From assembly GCF_051652165.1 (NCBI RefSeq), contig NZ_JBOFTR010000017.1, positions 62,001 to 126,000 of the forward strand: a DNA stretch of 64,000 bases. Reading direction: 5' to 3'. Origin of the DNA: Plesiomonas sp051652165 (GTDB lineage: Bacteria > Pseudomonadota > Gammaproteobacteria > Enterobacterales > CAMTGL01). The notes under the pieces are model-generated. The model made no database searches, was not told the DNA's origin, and worked only from the letters and a program-made list of their open reading frames with translations. This document shows, one piece after another, positions 1 through 8,593 of the stretch. The position numbers and the translations under genes were made by a program. The number at the start of each line of letters is the position of its first letter. Position 1 is the first letter of the stretch.

Positions 1-249
1 CTTTCTGAAAAAATAACAATCGTTAATCTAGAAAAACTAGATCAGCATTGGGCTCAATCCGCAATAGAGCAAGGCGTGGTTAAAAATCTAGTCTATCAAC
101 TACCACACGAAACCTATCGTGCTCTGCGCCGTGATTATCTGCATCACAGCGCGAGTAACCAAGGCATCGCCAACCCAGCTAATCTCAATAAAAACGGAAA
201 TACAGTGAGTAAAGAGCGCCGTGATTTAATCGGTAATCAGGAAACGTAA
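1..249 (+). CDS. C-terminal end of an unknown protein (5' end outside the window)
   Basis: Frame 1 is open from the first base to a TAA at 247-249 and gives the last 82 residues of a protein. The tail is hydrophilic, rich in Asn, Arg and Gln, with no motif I recognise. The stop overlaps the next start by one base (TAATG), so the two genes are translationally coupled. DUF2931 genes, like the one that follows, are often seen after secreted lipase-type (type VI) effector genes; on that basis this could be the end of such an effector. That is inference from context only. Confidence 0.55.
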   Translation, partial: LSEKITIVNLEKLDQHWAQSAIEQGVVKNLVYQLPHETYRALRRDYLHHSASNQGIANPANLNKNGNTVSKERRDLIGNQET

Positions 250-947
250 TGCTTAGAAAATTATTATTTCTAGTCTCAGGTTTGAGCATGTTGATTACAG
301 GTTCAGTCAAGTCATCCTCGATATCTACTAACTGGTCATATGGAACAGGGAGCAATATAGATAGGACAATAACGATACAAACTGATCTCTATAAAAATAA
401 CCACATCATTTTTTCTTCTCGTATAGGAGGGGGTAGTGGCGGGCTCTTATCAGAACGCATAATAAACAAAAAACATTACTGGGCTGGCGGCGGTGGAATT
501 TCAACTAATGGAATCATAGTTCCCGACTATGCAACCATTGAAATGATCTCATTTCATGACCGTAAACGCTATCGCATTAAAACGAATTTGCCCAAGAGTT
601 TGGAGCAACAGATGAAAATGGCCTATAACGTTAATGGCCAATATGAGTACCGAAATAAACTCTACTTTGGTTTAGCTCCCGGAGGGTACTACGAAGTGGT
701 ATTGATGGGGCACAGCCTTGGGGTTAACCCCGATATATTGCTCTCTCGGGGAGTTGCTGAAGAAGTTACTGATGATTGGTACGATAAGAAAGTTCCTGTT
801 GCTGAACAATATGGAATAGATTCCTTCGATAAAAAATACGGTAAATTATTCAAACAACACCCCATCCCACTCGGTATGCAGTGGGCCCCGATCATGGATG
901 CTTATCGTGCCACACAGCCTAGAACAGACCAACAGCCGATGAAATGA
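249..947 (+). CDS. DUF2931 family protein with a signal peptide
   Basis: A 232-residue protein. Residues 1-22 form a signal peptide (charged start, hydrophobic core). The body has the features I associate with DUF2931: an LPKSLEQQM segment, then a YFGLAPGGYYEVVLMG segment that matches the family's typical GLAPGG block. Most DUF2931 proteins I know of are lipoproteins, but there is no lipobox cysteine here (ITGS where a Cys would sit), so this one is probably soluble in the periplasm or anchored otherwise. It starts inside the stop codon of the preceding gene. Function is unknown; an immunity or accessory role beside a secreted effector is a guess from coupling. The sequence is more AT-rich than the housekeeping genes downstream. 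Confidence 0.75.
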   Translation: MLRKLLFLVSGLSMLITGSVKSSSISTNWSYGTGSNIDRTITIQTDLYKNNHIIFSSRIGGGSGGLLSERIINKKHYWAGGGGISTNGIIVPDYATIEMISFHDRKRYRIKTNLPKSLEQQMKMAYNVNGQYEYRNKLYFGLAPGGYYEVVLMGHSLGVNPDILLSRGVAEEVTDDWYDKKVPVAEQYGIDSFDKKYGKLFKQHPIPLGMQWAPIMDAYRATQPRTDQQPMK

Positions 948-983
948 TATTTCTCTTCTATCAAGCAGTCACCACACAAAACA

Positions 984-1544
984 CTAGCAGACCAACATCT
1001 GCAATGCATTCACATGGCAAGAAAATGCACAAGCGCCGCACCCATCACACTGCTGATGGTTAATCTGTGGCGGTTGTCTAGCCTGCCAGATCAACGCATC
1101 AACCGTGCAACTGTCAGCACACTGCTGGCATGTGCTGAAGGTGTTGTGGCAGGTATGCTGCAAAACAGGTTTAGCCTGTATATGCAGCGGTGAGTCAGGT
1201 TGTAGCAGCGCCAATGCACCACTCGGACAAGCCTTAACACACTGCTGGCAACGGCTACAACTCGTAGCAGTAAAATCAAGTACTGGCAGCCCTTGCTCAG
1301 ACTGAATCAACCCTTCAGGGCAAGCTGACTGGCAGGCATGGCACTCTGTTGAGCACAGCATCGCAAACAAGGCTTCCTCACGTGCATACGGCGGTCGGAT
1401 CACCTTAGCCTGCAACGCGATAGCCTGTGCTTCTGCGCGCGGCTCACCGGCCTGCTTGATGCCGGAAAATAGCCCACGCAGCAGACCACGACGGCTGACC
1501 GTGCGGTGTTCCATATAAGCTTGATAGTAACGCGCATCTCTCAT
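984..1544 (-). CDS. NapF-like 4x[4Fe-4S] ferredoxin-type protein, last gene of the dms cluster
   Basis: A 186-residue cytoplasmic iron-sulfur protein resembling NapF, an accessory ferredoxin for maturation of periplasmic molybdoenzymes. Four cysteine groups are visible: an N-terminal one with a slightly altered spacing (C-x3-C-x2-C-x3-CP), a canonical CSRCQQCVKACP, a third CQQCADSC group and a fourth CDGCGACAFSC. An SRRGLLRGLF segment near the N-terminus resembles the NapF start region. It lies 48 bp downstream of the dmsD remnant on the same strand, so it is the last gene of the former dms operon. Unlike the other members it has no visible lesion. No clear Shine-Dalgarno sequence precedes the ATG at 1544; an ATG at 1514 is an alternative start. 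Confidence 0.75.
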   Translation of the reverse strand: MRDARYYQAYMEHRTVSRRGLLRGLFSGIKQAGEPRAEAQAIALQAKVIRPPYAREEALFAMLCSTECHACQSACPEGLIQSEQGLPVLDFTATSCSRCQQCVKACPSGALALLQPDSPLHIQAKPVLQHTCHNTFSTCQQCADSCTVDALIWQARQPPQINHQQCDGCGACAFSCHVNALQMLVC

Positions 1545-1592
1545 AACGGGTCTGTTCTGCTTTTCTCTTGATGTTTCAACAGGCTTAATGGG

Positions 1593-2180
1593 TTAACGGT
1601 GCAAGCGAACACTGCGCGGAGTCAGCTCCAGCTCTGCAATTAAGGTTTGCAAAAAACAGCCCAGCACCTTCCCCAATGTGGGGTAAAAATGGCCATACTC
1701 AGCGGCGCTCAACAGCTGCACATAACGCGCACTCCACGGCAATACATGCTCTTCAAGCAACGTGATTGCCGCACTGTCGTGACCCTGCTCCAGCAAATAG
1801 GCCAGAGCCAGTAACATCAAGCCAATCTGGTCTTCCGGCTCGTTTAACCCGCTGTCAAAACAGATATTCTGATCGGCTAAAAACGCGCGGTAACGCTGCG
1901 CTGATTCGGCCAGCAACAGATTATCCTGATCCTGATACACCGAACCCCACGGTGGTGCGGGCATCTCACCTTGCCCCTCAAACAGTACCGAGAAGTGATA
2001 ACGTAAATCCGGTTCGGCAACCGCAAGTTGAGCACACTACGGCTCAATTAAGGCCGACTCTGGCCAGCTAAATAGGGTTGGAAGTTCTGGTAACACTGCC
2101 CGTAATGGTGCGGCCTGTTCTGAATCTGGCGGGTAATAGAGCAAGCCACCAAGAATGCGGGAAACCACAGCAATCATCAT
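1593..2180 (-). pseudogene. dmsD: dmsD (TorD/DmsD-type chaperone) interrupted by an amber stop
   Basis: The reading frame from the ATG at 2178-2180 to the stop at 1593 would encode 195 residues, the usual DmsD size, but codon 48 is TAG (2037-2039 on the plus strand reads CTA). Before the stop the frame has an LGGLLYYPPDSEQ-type N-terminus; after it comes PDLRYHFSVLFEG, then PPWGSVYQD, NEPEDQIGLMLL and LPWSARY, which match the conserved DmsD body. DmsD binds the twin-arginine leader of DmsA and guides cofactor insertion and export. An ATG at 1964 could start a 123-residue fragment, but that would lack the N-terminal helices. A sequencing error is possible, but the neighbouring dms genes are also damaged, so decay is the better reading. 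Confidence 0.85.
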
Positions 2181-2219
2181 CTATCCTGAAAAAAATAAAC
2201 GTATTGGGGGATGCAGAGC

Positions 2220-2252
2220 CATGCCAAGGTGCAATTTACTCACCTTGGCATG
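2220..2252. repeat. 12-bp perfect inverted repeat between dmsC and dmsD
   Basis: CATGCCAAGGTG (2220-2231) and CACCTTGGCATG (2241-2252) are exact reverse complements separated by 9 bases. There is no T-run after the hairpin on either strand, so it is not a standard intrinsic terminator. It sits between the dmsC stop and the dmsD start and could be an attenuator, an mRNA-stabilising hairpin or a protein-binding dyad. Confidence 0.6.
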
Positions 2253-2287
2253 CCCATGACATAATTTATCTAAAGATATACAAGTAC

Positions 2288-2987
2288 TTACATGCCAATC
2301 GCCCACAGATTATAGAAGGCAATACGGCCAGCCAGTTCACCAGCAAGCATAATCAATGTACCGGCAGCTAACAGCGGAGTTGAACGCGATGTCAACGCGG
2401 TTTTCGGTTGGCACAGCAGCACTAAACAGATCCCACCACCGATGAGCAGTGCTGCACTCTGCCCCATCCACCAGTTGTGTTGTTGTTCAGCCAACAGCGG
2501 TGATGTTGCGGTCAGAAAACCGACATAACTGGTTTTACTCAGCACAGTGCCTGTCACTCCAACCACACTGACCAGTGCCCCCACGCGGCAAGCGCCGAAC
2601 AGTGCCGCACAGATCCCGCCAGCCACCAGCACGGTCAGTAACATATGCAGTGAGGTATACGGGCTGGCCCATGCGCTGATAGTATCAAGCTGATAGACCC
2701 GTGGAATTGACCAAACAAACATCAGCCCTAGCAGCACCGTCGCCGTATGTACCAGCTTGCTGAATACCTGCTGCCCCACACTGCGCCAGTCAAGCAGCAC
2801 ACTCAGTGCCGCCGATCCTAAAAAGAAGCCGCTCAAAATAATCTCATTGCTCATCGGTGAGCGAACTGCACCGGCCAGCAGGTTCAGCCGATGTCAGCCC
2901 CAGTGCAACGCTAATCAACAAGCACAGCAGTAAACCGGCGGCAGCCTGACCAAACACGGTAAAAAAAACTAACGGAAGTTCGTGCAT
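2288..2987 (-). pseudogene. dmsC: dmsC (membrane anchor of DMSO reductase) with an internal deletion and frameshift
   Basis: The frame starting at the ATG 2985-2987 gives MHELPLVFFTVFGQAAAG, clearly the DmsC N-terminus, but runs into TGA at 2844-2846. The rest of DmsC continues in another frame: a GAVRSPMSNEI segment, then several hydrophobic helices and LIMLAGELAGRIAFY to the stop at 2288. Compared from memory with E. coli DmsC, about 35 codons containing the second membrane helix are missing at the junction near 2850-2900, and the frame is shifted. DmsC anchors DmsAB and oxidises menaquinol; this copy cannot make a complete anchor. Confidence 0.85.
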
Positions 2988-2988
2988 C

Positions 2989-3605
2989 TTAAACCTCTCC
3001 CTTATTCTGCACAGCACCGGTGGTATCCCCTGACGGACGCGCATCCGGATGAGGTTTAATAATCAGATTAGGCTTCGTCAGCATAGGATCAGGCAATGGT
3101 GCAATGGCATTTTGCGTACCGTACTTCTGGCGTAACAGCTCAATATCACCAAAATCAAGTGCACGCTGCGGGCATGATCCCACACAAACGGGCATCAGCC
3201 CTTCTGCAACTCGTTGATAGCAACCATCACACTTGCTCATCACCTTCTTTTGCGCATCAAACTGCGGCGCACCATACGGGCAGCGCATCTCGCAATAGCG
3301 GCAACCGACACACACATCTTGATTAACCACCACCAGACCATCTTCCGCCCGCTTGTGCATCGCACCGGTTGGGCAACCTGCCACACAGGTCGGCTCAGAA
3401 CAGTGGTTACAAGCAATCGACAGATAGTAATTGAACACATCCGGCTTCCACGCCGAACCCTGTTTTACCCAGCTACCGCCGCCGTACTCATACACCCGAC
3501 GAAATTTTGGGCCGATACCCAGATCTTTTTCATCTTTACAGCTCACTTGGCAAGTTTTACAGCCGGTGCACTTGCGGAGTCGACATAGAATCCATATTGA
3601 GTCAT
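2989..3605 (-). pseudogene. dmsB: dmsB (iron-sulfur subunit of DMSO reductase) with a -1 frameshift
   Basis: From the ATG at 3603-3605 the frame reads MTQYGFYVDS and then goes off into a TGA at 3543-3545. Shifting by one base at about 3576-3577 restores RKCTGCKTCQVSCKDEKD and the rest of a normal DmsB with four [4Fe-4S] cysteine groups (CNHCSEPTCVAGCP, CVGCRYCEMRCP, CDGCYQRV...CVGSCP) and a KPNLIIKPHPDARPSGDTTG tail. One C appears to have been lost from a TCC-CGC run. The downstream part can start only at a GTG (3546), losing the first cysteine group. DmsB passes electrons from DmsC to DmsA. It overlaps neither neighbour; dmsC starts 1 bp after its stop. Confidence 0.85.
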
Positions 3606-3618
3606 GAGTTAACGCCCC

Positions 3619-5310
3619 TTATACCGGCTTAATTTCAACAAGATTAGTGTGCTGCGGGTTGCCTTTGGCCAGCGGTGACGGGTGCTGTGTCGTCAGCGTA
3701 TTAATACAGCCGCCGACATCAATTCCCTTAGCATTGGTTTTACGCCATACCCCTTGCGGTACCGCTATCACACCGGGCATCACACGTTGAGTGACCTTGA
3801 CCGGCATCTGCATCGCACCGCGATCATTGAAAATCTCTGCGAGCTGACCATCTTGTAACTGGCGTGCTTGTGCATCAATCGGGTTGATCCACACCTTGTC
3901 GGGTACAGCTTCTCGTAGCACTGCCACCGAATAGTAAGTTGAGTGTGTATGGCCTTTGGTGTGAAAACCTGTCATCTGTAACGGGTAGCGTTTTTGCGTT
4001 TTAAGAGCACTCACGCCTTCAGCGGTCGGGCAGTACTCCGCCACAGCCGTGATCTTATCGCCCTCAGGAAGTTCCCATTCAGAGGCGATCACTGCGAGCT
4101 GCTCAGAGTAAATCTCAATTTTTCCAGACGGGGTTTTTAGGCGGTTGGCTATCGGATCGGCACGGAATTTTTGCAACGCAATATATTGGCTGCTATCGGC
4201 CAGTTTACGGTCAACAATACCCATACCATCAGTATCTTTAAAATCGGGTAAATACGTATTTTTGGCTTTAACTTGATTGTAAATGTGCTCAATCCACTGA
4301 TCATGGGTTCGGCCCTCGGTGAACGCCTGCTCTATGCCCATTTTTTTGGCCAGCTCACTTAACACATCGTACGATGTTCGGCACTCCCATAATGGTGGGA
4401 TAGCCTGCTGCAAACGCACCATATAATGGTACGCACCACTGGCATACGAATTATCAATTAAGTCACTCGACTCAACCGACGTTGCATCTGGCAAAACCAA
4501 ATCAGCATAACGGGTTGATGCCGTCATGTGGTTATCCCAGACTAAAACAAACTCACACAACGACTCATCTTGCAGGATCTGGTGTGTTCTATTTAAATCA
4601 GAGTGTTGGTTGCCCGTTACGTTACTGGCATAGTTCCACAAAAACTTCACATTCGTGTCGAGCTTCTCTTTACCCAGCACATAAGCATTTTTAGCCGTCA
4701 TCTCTGTGCCGCGAACGATCGCGTCAGTCCACAAAAAACATGGAATAGAGGTTTTTACCGGATTAGGAATACTGAAATTTGGCACGCTGTATTTAATATT
4801 ACCGCCCCAACCACCGGTATTAGTACCAGGCTTACCGATATTTCCGGTCATGATCGGCAGCATCATTACCGATCTGGCGGATTGCTCACCATTTGCTGCT
4901 CGCTGTAATCCCCAGCCTTGTGAAATCCAAGCCGCCTTTGAGCTGCCCATTTCACGCGCCAATTGAAGAATACGGGTGGCAGGAATACCGGTGATCTCAC
5001 TGGCCCACTCAGGCGTTTTAGCGACCTTATCTGCGCCAGAGCCAAGAATATAATCTTTATAAGAGGCATTTTCGGGAGCTGATTCAGGCAATGTTGTTGC
5101 ATCCCAGCCAACACAATATGTTTTCAGGAATGCTTCATCCGTCAGCCCTTCTTGAATCAGGCAATAGCCGATTGCTGCCACTAATGCAGCATCAGTACCT
5201 GGCCGAATCGGGATCCACTCTGCATTCAGCGCGGTCACGCTATCGGTAAAACGCGGATCAATAATAATGACCTTCGCTTTACTCTTTTCCAGCGCCGTTA
5301 ACGACAGCAC
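3619..5310 (-). pseudogene. dmsA: dmsA remnant (catalytic molybdopterin subunit of DMSO reductase), 5' truncated
   Basis: Encodes the C-terminal 563 residues of a DmsA-type molybdopterin oxidoreductase of about 800 residues. Recognisable blocks are KVIIIDPRFTDS, EWIPIRPGTDAALVAAIGY, ISQGWGLQR, the WNYASNVTGNQHSD region, LKTPSGKIEIYSEQLA and the terminal PSPLAKGNPQHTNLVEI. The twin-arginine leader, the N-terminal Fe-S site and the Mo-ligand region are missing. In frame upstream of the GTG at 5310 there are only four more codons before a TAG at 5323-5325, and the DNA beyond is the gmk promoter region. So about 240 N-terminal codons were deleted. No insertion sequence or repeat is visible at the break. 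Confidence 0.9.
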
Positions 5311-5333
5311 AAATAAAATCAGCTAAAATGATC

Positions 5334-5357
5334 GTTTACCTGTTCACAGTGGTAAAC
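5334..5357. repeat. 7-bp dyad (GTTTACC-N10-GGTAAAC) upstream of gmk
   Basis: GTTTACC at 5334-5340 and GGTAAAC at 5351-5357 are exact reverse complements around a 10-base centre. It lies just beyond the dmsA breakpoint and about 130 bp before gmk. It could be an operator left from the lost dms promoter or part of gmk control; I cannot assign a protein. Confidence 0.4.
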
Positions 5358-5487
5358 AGTGATAAAAAAATAAGCACCGTTTTACCGCTGCAAAAGTGTT
5401 ACATCGCAGCGTAAAATGCCCTGCCATGATGATAATCTCTTGCCCATTTACAGGCAGCCGTATAGCCAGTAACCGGATAACCACACT

Positions 5488-6111
5488 ATGCCAAAAGGTA
5501 CACTCTATATTATCTCTGCTCCTAGTGGTGCGGGTAAATCTAGTTTAATCAATGCATTACTGAAAACTCACCCAACTTATGACATGCAGGTTTCTGTTTC
5601 GCATACCACCCGAGATCCGCGTCCGGGCGAAAATAATGGCGAACATTATCACTTTGTTACGGTGGCTGAATTTACTCATCTGATCCATGAAAATGCATTT
5701 TTAGAGTATGCCGAAGTGTTCGGAAACTACTACGGCACATCACGCCCAAGTATTGAGAAAGTACTCAATCAGGGGATTGATGTCTTTTTAGATATCGATT
5801 GGCAAGGTGCAGCACAAGTGCGCCAGCTCATGCCACATGCACGTAGCATCTTTATTCTTCCGCCTTCACGTGAAGAGTTAGAGCGCCGTTTATGTGGACG
5901 TGGCCAAGACAGCAGTGATGTCATTGCCAAACGCATGGCAAAAGCTGTCAGCGAAATGTCACACTATAATGAGTATGATTACTTAATTGTTAATGACGAT
6001 TTTGATCAAGCACTGGTTGATTTAAAGAACATTATTCGCGCTGAACGCCTAAAGCAGGATCGACAAACCTTGCGTCATTCTGTGATGATCAGCAAATTGT
6101 TGGCAGAGTAA
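5488..6111 (+). CDS. gmk: guanylate kinase
   Basis: A 207-residue cytoplasmic enzyme that phosphorylates GMP/dGMP to GDP/dGDP with ATP. The P-loop SAPSGAGKSSL is at residues 10-20, followed by the GMP-binding blocks TTRDPRPGE and EHYHFV, DIDWQGAAQVR, and the lid region ERRLCGRGQDS. Length and sequence match the E. coli enzyme throughout. It heads the gmk-rpoZ-spoT-recG group; rpoZ starts 54 bp downstream. Pairing gmk with spoT is meaningful, since both act on guanine nucleotide pools and (p)ppGpp inhibits many Gmk enzymes. Confidence 0.97.
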   Translation: MPKGTLYIISAPSGAGKSSLINALLKTHPTYDMQVSVSHTTRDPRPGENNGEHYHFVTVAEFTHLIHENAFLEYAEVFGNYYGTSRPSIEKVLNQGIDVFLDIDWQGAAQVRQLMPHARSIFILPPSREELERRLCGRGQDSSDVIAKRMAKAVSEMSHYNEYDYLIVNDDFDQALVDLKNIIRAERLKQDRQTLRHSVMISKLLAE

Positions 6112-6165
6112 GCTCGGATTGAGTATTATTTCTCGTCATTTACCTTTTCCCTATTGGAGTCATTC

Positions 6166-6441
6166 ATGGCCCGCGTAACCGTACAAGACGCTGTTGAGAA
6201 AGTTGGTAACCGTTTTGACCTAGTACTGGTCGCTGCACGTCGTGCGCGTCAGATGCAAACTCAAGGTAAAGATCCTTTAGTTCCTGAAGAGAACGACAAA
6301 TACACCGTGATCGCTCTACGCGAGATCGAAGATGGCTTGATCAATGCTGATATTCTCGATGCGCGTGCGCGTCAAGAGCAGCAAGAGCAAGAAGCCGCAG
6401 AACTGCAAGCGGTTGCCGCGATTGCAGAAGGTCGTCGTTAA
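6166..6441 (+). CDS. rpoZ: RNA polymerase omega subunit
   Basis: A 91-residue protein starting MARVTVQDAVEKVGNRFDLV, nearly identical to E. coli omega, including the VAARRARQMQ and PLVPEENDKYTVIALREIE blocks and the EQQEQEAAELQA tail. Omega helps assemble the beta' subunit and forms part of one ppGpp-binding site on RNA polymerase. The start at 6166 is chosen because GGAG lies at 6156-6159 with 6-base spacing; an ATG at 6154 would add four residues not found in the family. spoT follows 25 bp downstream. Confidence 0.96.
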   Translation: MARVTVQDAVEKVGNRFDLVLVAARRARQMQTQGKDPLVPEENDKYTVIALREIEDGLINADILDARARQEQQEQEAAELQAVAAIAEGRR

Positions 6442-6466
6442 TTCTCTGTTGAGTGCACCCTACACC

Positions 6467-8593
6467 TTGTACTTATTCGAAAGCCTGTACCAAGTTGCAC
6501 AACGCTACCTGCCTGAGGATCAGATCGAACGCCTCAGGCAGGCGTTTATTATCGCGCGTGATGCACACGAAGGCCAAACCCGCTCCAGCGGAGAGCCTTA
6601 TATTACCCATCCGGTTGCCGTAGCCTGTATTCTGGGCGAGATGCATCTTGACCACGAAACCTTGATGGCTGCGCTGCTGCATGATGTTATTGAAGATACC
6701 GAAATAACCCATCAAGATCTGCAAGAGCGTTTTGGAAAAAGCGTCGCCGAGCTGGTTGAAGGGGTGTCAAAACTCGATAAACTCAAATTCCGCGATAAAA
6801 AAGAGGCACAAGCCGAGAATTTTCGCAAAATGATCATGGCGATGGTGCAAGATATCCGCGTCATCTTGATCAAACTGGCTGACCGTACGCACAACATGCG
6901 TACACTCGGTTCATTGCGCCCTGATAAACGCCGCCGTATCGCACGTGAAACGCTTGAAATTTACAGCCCACTGGCACATCGCCTTGGTATTCATCATCTC
7001 AAAACTGAGCTTGAAGAACTGGGCTTTGAAGCTTTGTATCCCAACCGCTTTCGTGTACTCAAAGAGGTGGTCAAAGCTGCGCGTGGTAACCGTAAAGAGA
7101 TGATCCAAAAGATCCTGTCTGAAATTGATGGTCGTCTGCAAGAAGTTGGGCTACCCGCAAAAGTGAGCGGGCGTGAAAAACATCTGTACTCTATCTACCA
7201 TAAAATGCGGCTCAAAGAGCAACGATTCCACAGCATTATGGATATCTATGCTTTTCGCGTGATCGTTAAAGATGTCGACAGTTGTTATCGTGTACTTGGG
7301 CAGATGCACAGCTTGTACAAACCTCGCCCTGGACGGGTAAAAGATTATATTGCTATCCCTAAAGCTAACGGCTATCAGTCACTGCACACCTCCATGATCG
7401 GGCCGCACGGCGTGCCGGTGGAAGTGCAGATCCGTACCGACTATATGGATCAAATGGCTGAAATGGGGGTAGCCGCACACTGGGCTTACAAGCAACAGGG
7501 CGAACCGGTCAGTACTGCACAACTGCGGGCACAACGCTGGATGCAAAGCCTACTGGAGTTACAACAAAGTGCTGGTAACTCATTTGAATTTATTGAAAAC
7601 GTCAAATCTGACTTGTTCCCTGATGAGATTTACGTTTTCACCCCAGAAGGGCGAATTGTCGAGCTGCCTGCGGGCTCAACACCGGTCGATTTTGCTTATG
7701 CGGTACATACCGATATTGGGCATACTTGCGTGGGTTCACGAGTTGATCGCTTACCGTTCCCACTCTCTCAGGCCTTAAGTTCCGGCCAAACGGTTGAAAT
7801 TATTACCGCGCCAGGTACTCGCCCCAATGCCGCATGGCTCAATTTTGTGGTCAGTTCAAAAGCGCGATCAAAAATTCGCCAAATGCTAAAGAGTTTGAAA
7901 CGAGATGACTCGGTCGTGCTTGGCCGACGCTTACTCAATCACGCCCTAGGCGCAGTCAAACTCACCGATATTACCCCTGAAAATACCCAACGCGTGCTCG
8001 ATGATCTCAAACTGCATACGCTCGATGATCTGCTCGCAGAGGTCGGCTTGGGTAATGCCATGAGCGTGGTGATTGCGCGCCGATTACAACAAAACAGCAC
8101 CGAACCGCAACTCGTTGCTGAAAGTAGCGGAAAGCCAAATACACATAAAAAACTGCCAATTCGTGGTGCAGACGGTATTTTACTGACCTTTGCCAAGTGC
8201 TGCCGACCTATTCCGGGTGATCCCATCATTGCCCATGTCAGCCCCGGTAAAGGCTTGGTTATCCATCATGAATCTTGTCGGAATATTCGCGGCTACCAAA
8301 AAGAGCCGGAAAAATTCATGGCTGTAGAGTGGGATAAAACCGTTCTCGAGCAGGAATTTATCACCGAAATTAAAGTCGAGATGGTGAACCATCACGGTGC
8401 ACTGGCTGATTTAACCGCCGTTATCGCCACGGCCGAAGCCAATATTTACAACCTGACTACCGAAGAGCGCGATGGCCGGTTGTACAATATTTTCATTCGC
8501 CTAAGCGCCCGTGATCGGGTGCATCTGGCCAATATTATGCGTAAAATTCGTGTGATGCCGGATGTGATAAAGGTCAGCCGTAACCGTAACTAA
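6467..8593 (+). CDS. spoT: bifunctional (p)ppGpp synthetase/hydrolase SpoT
   Basis: A 708-residue RelA/SpoT homologue that hydrolyses and, weakly, makes (p)ppGpp. Order of domains: an HD hydrolase domain (LLHDVIEDT, residues about 70-76, intact His-Asp), the synthetase domain (GREKHLYSIY, IMDIYAFRVIV, KPRPGRVKDYIA, YQSLHTSMIG), TGS (about residues 385-445, ELPAGSTPVDFAYAVH), the helical/CC region with FAKCCRPIPGD, and a C-terminal ACT domain. The start is taken as the TTG at 6467, which gives LYLFESL matching the E. coli start; longer frames run into rpoZ. Its TAA overlaps the recG ATG by one base. trmH, which lies between spoT and recG in E. coli, is absent. Confidence 0.95.
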   Translation: MYLFESLYQVAQRYLPEDQIERLRQAFIIARDAHEGQTRSSGEPYITHPVAVACILGEMHLDHETLMAALLHDVIEDTEITHQDLQERFGKSVAELVEGVSKLDKLKFRDKKEAQAENFRKMIMAMVQDIRVILIKLADRTHNMRTLGSLRPDKRRRIARETLEIYSPLAHRLGIHHLKTELEELGFEALYPNRFRVLKEVVKAARGNRKEMIQKILSEIDGRLQEVGLPAKVSGREKHLYSIYHKMRLKEQRFHSIMDIYAFRVIVKDVDSCYRVLGQMHSLYKPRPGRVKDYIAIPKANGYQSLHTSMIGPHGVPVEVQIRTDYMDQMAEMGVAAHWAYKQQGEPVSTAQLRAQRWMQSLLELQQSAGNSFEFIENVKSDLFPDEIYVFTPEGRIVELPAGSTPVDFAYAVHTDIGHTCVGSRVDRLPFPLSQALSSGQTVEIITAPGTRPNAAWLNFVVSSKARSKIRQMLKSLKRDDSVVLGRRLLNHALGAVKLTDITPENTQRVLDDLKLHTLDDLLAEVGLGNAMSVVIARRLQQNSTEPQLVAESSGKPNTHKKLPIRGADGILLTFAKCCRPIPGDPIIAHVSPGKGLVIHHESCRNIRGYQKEPEKFMAVEWDKTVLEQEFITEIKVEMVNHHGALADLTAVIATAEANIYNLTTEERDGRLYNIFIRLSARDRVHLANIMRKIRVMPDVIKVSRNRN

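Noticed and set aside
1766..2371. Plus-strand frames of about 100 codons over the dmsD region
   Set aside because: They are antisense to dmsD, have no ribosome sites and no family likeness.
3096..3588. Plus-strand frames of 76 and 124 codons over dmsB
   Set aside because: They are antisense to the ferredoxin gene; the His/Thr-rich composition comes from the complementary Cys and Gly codons.
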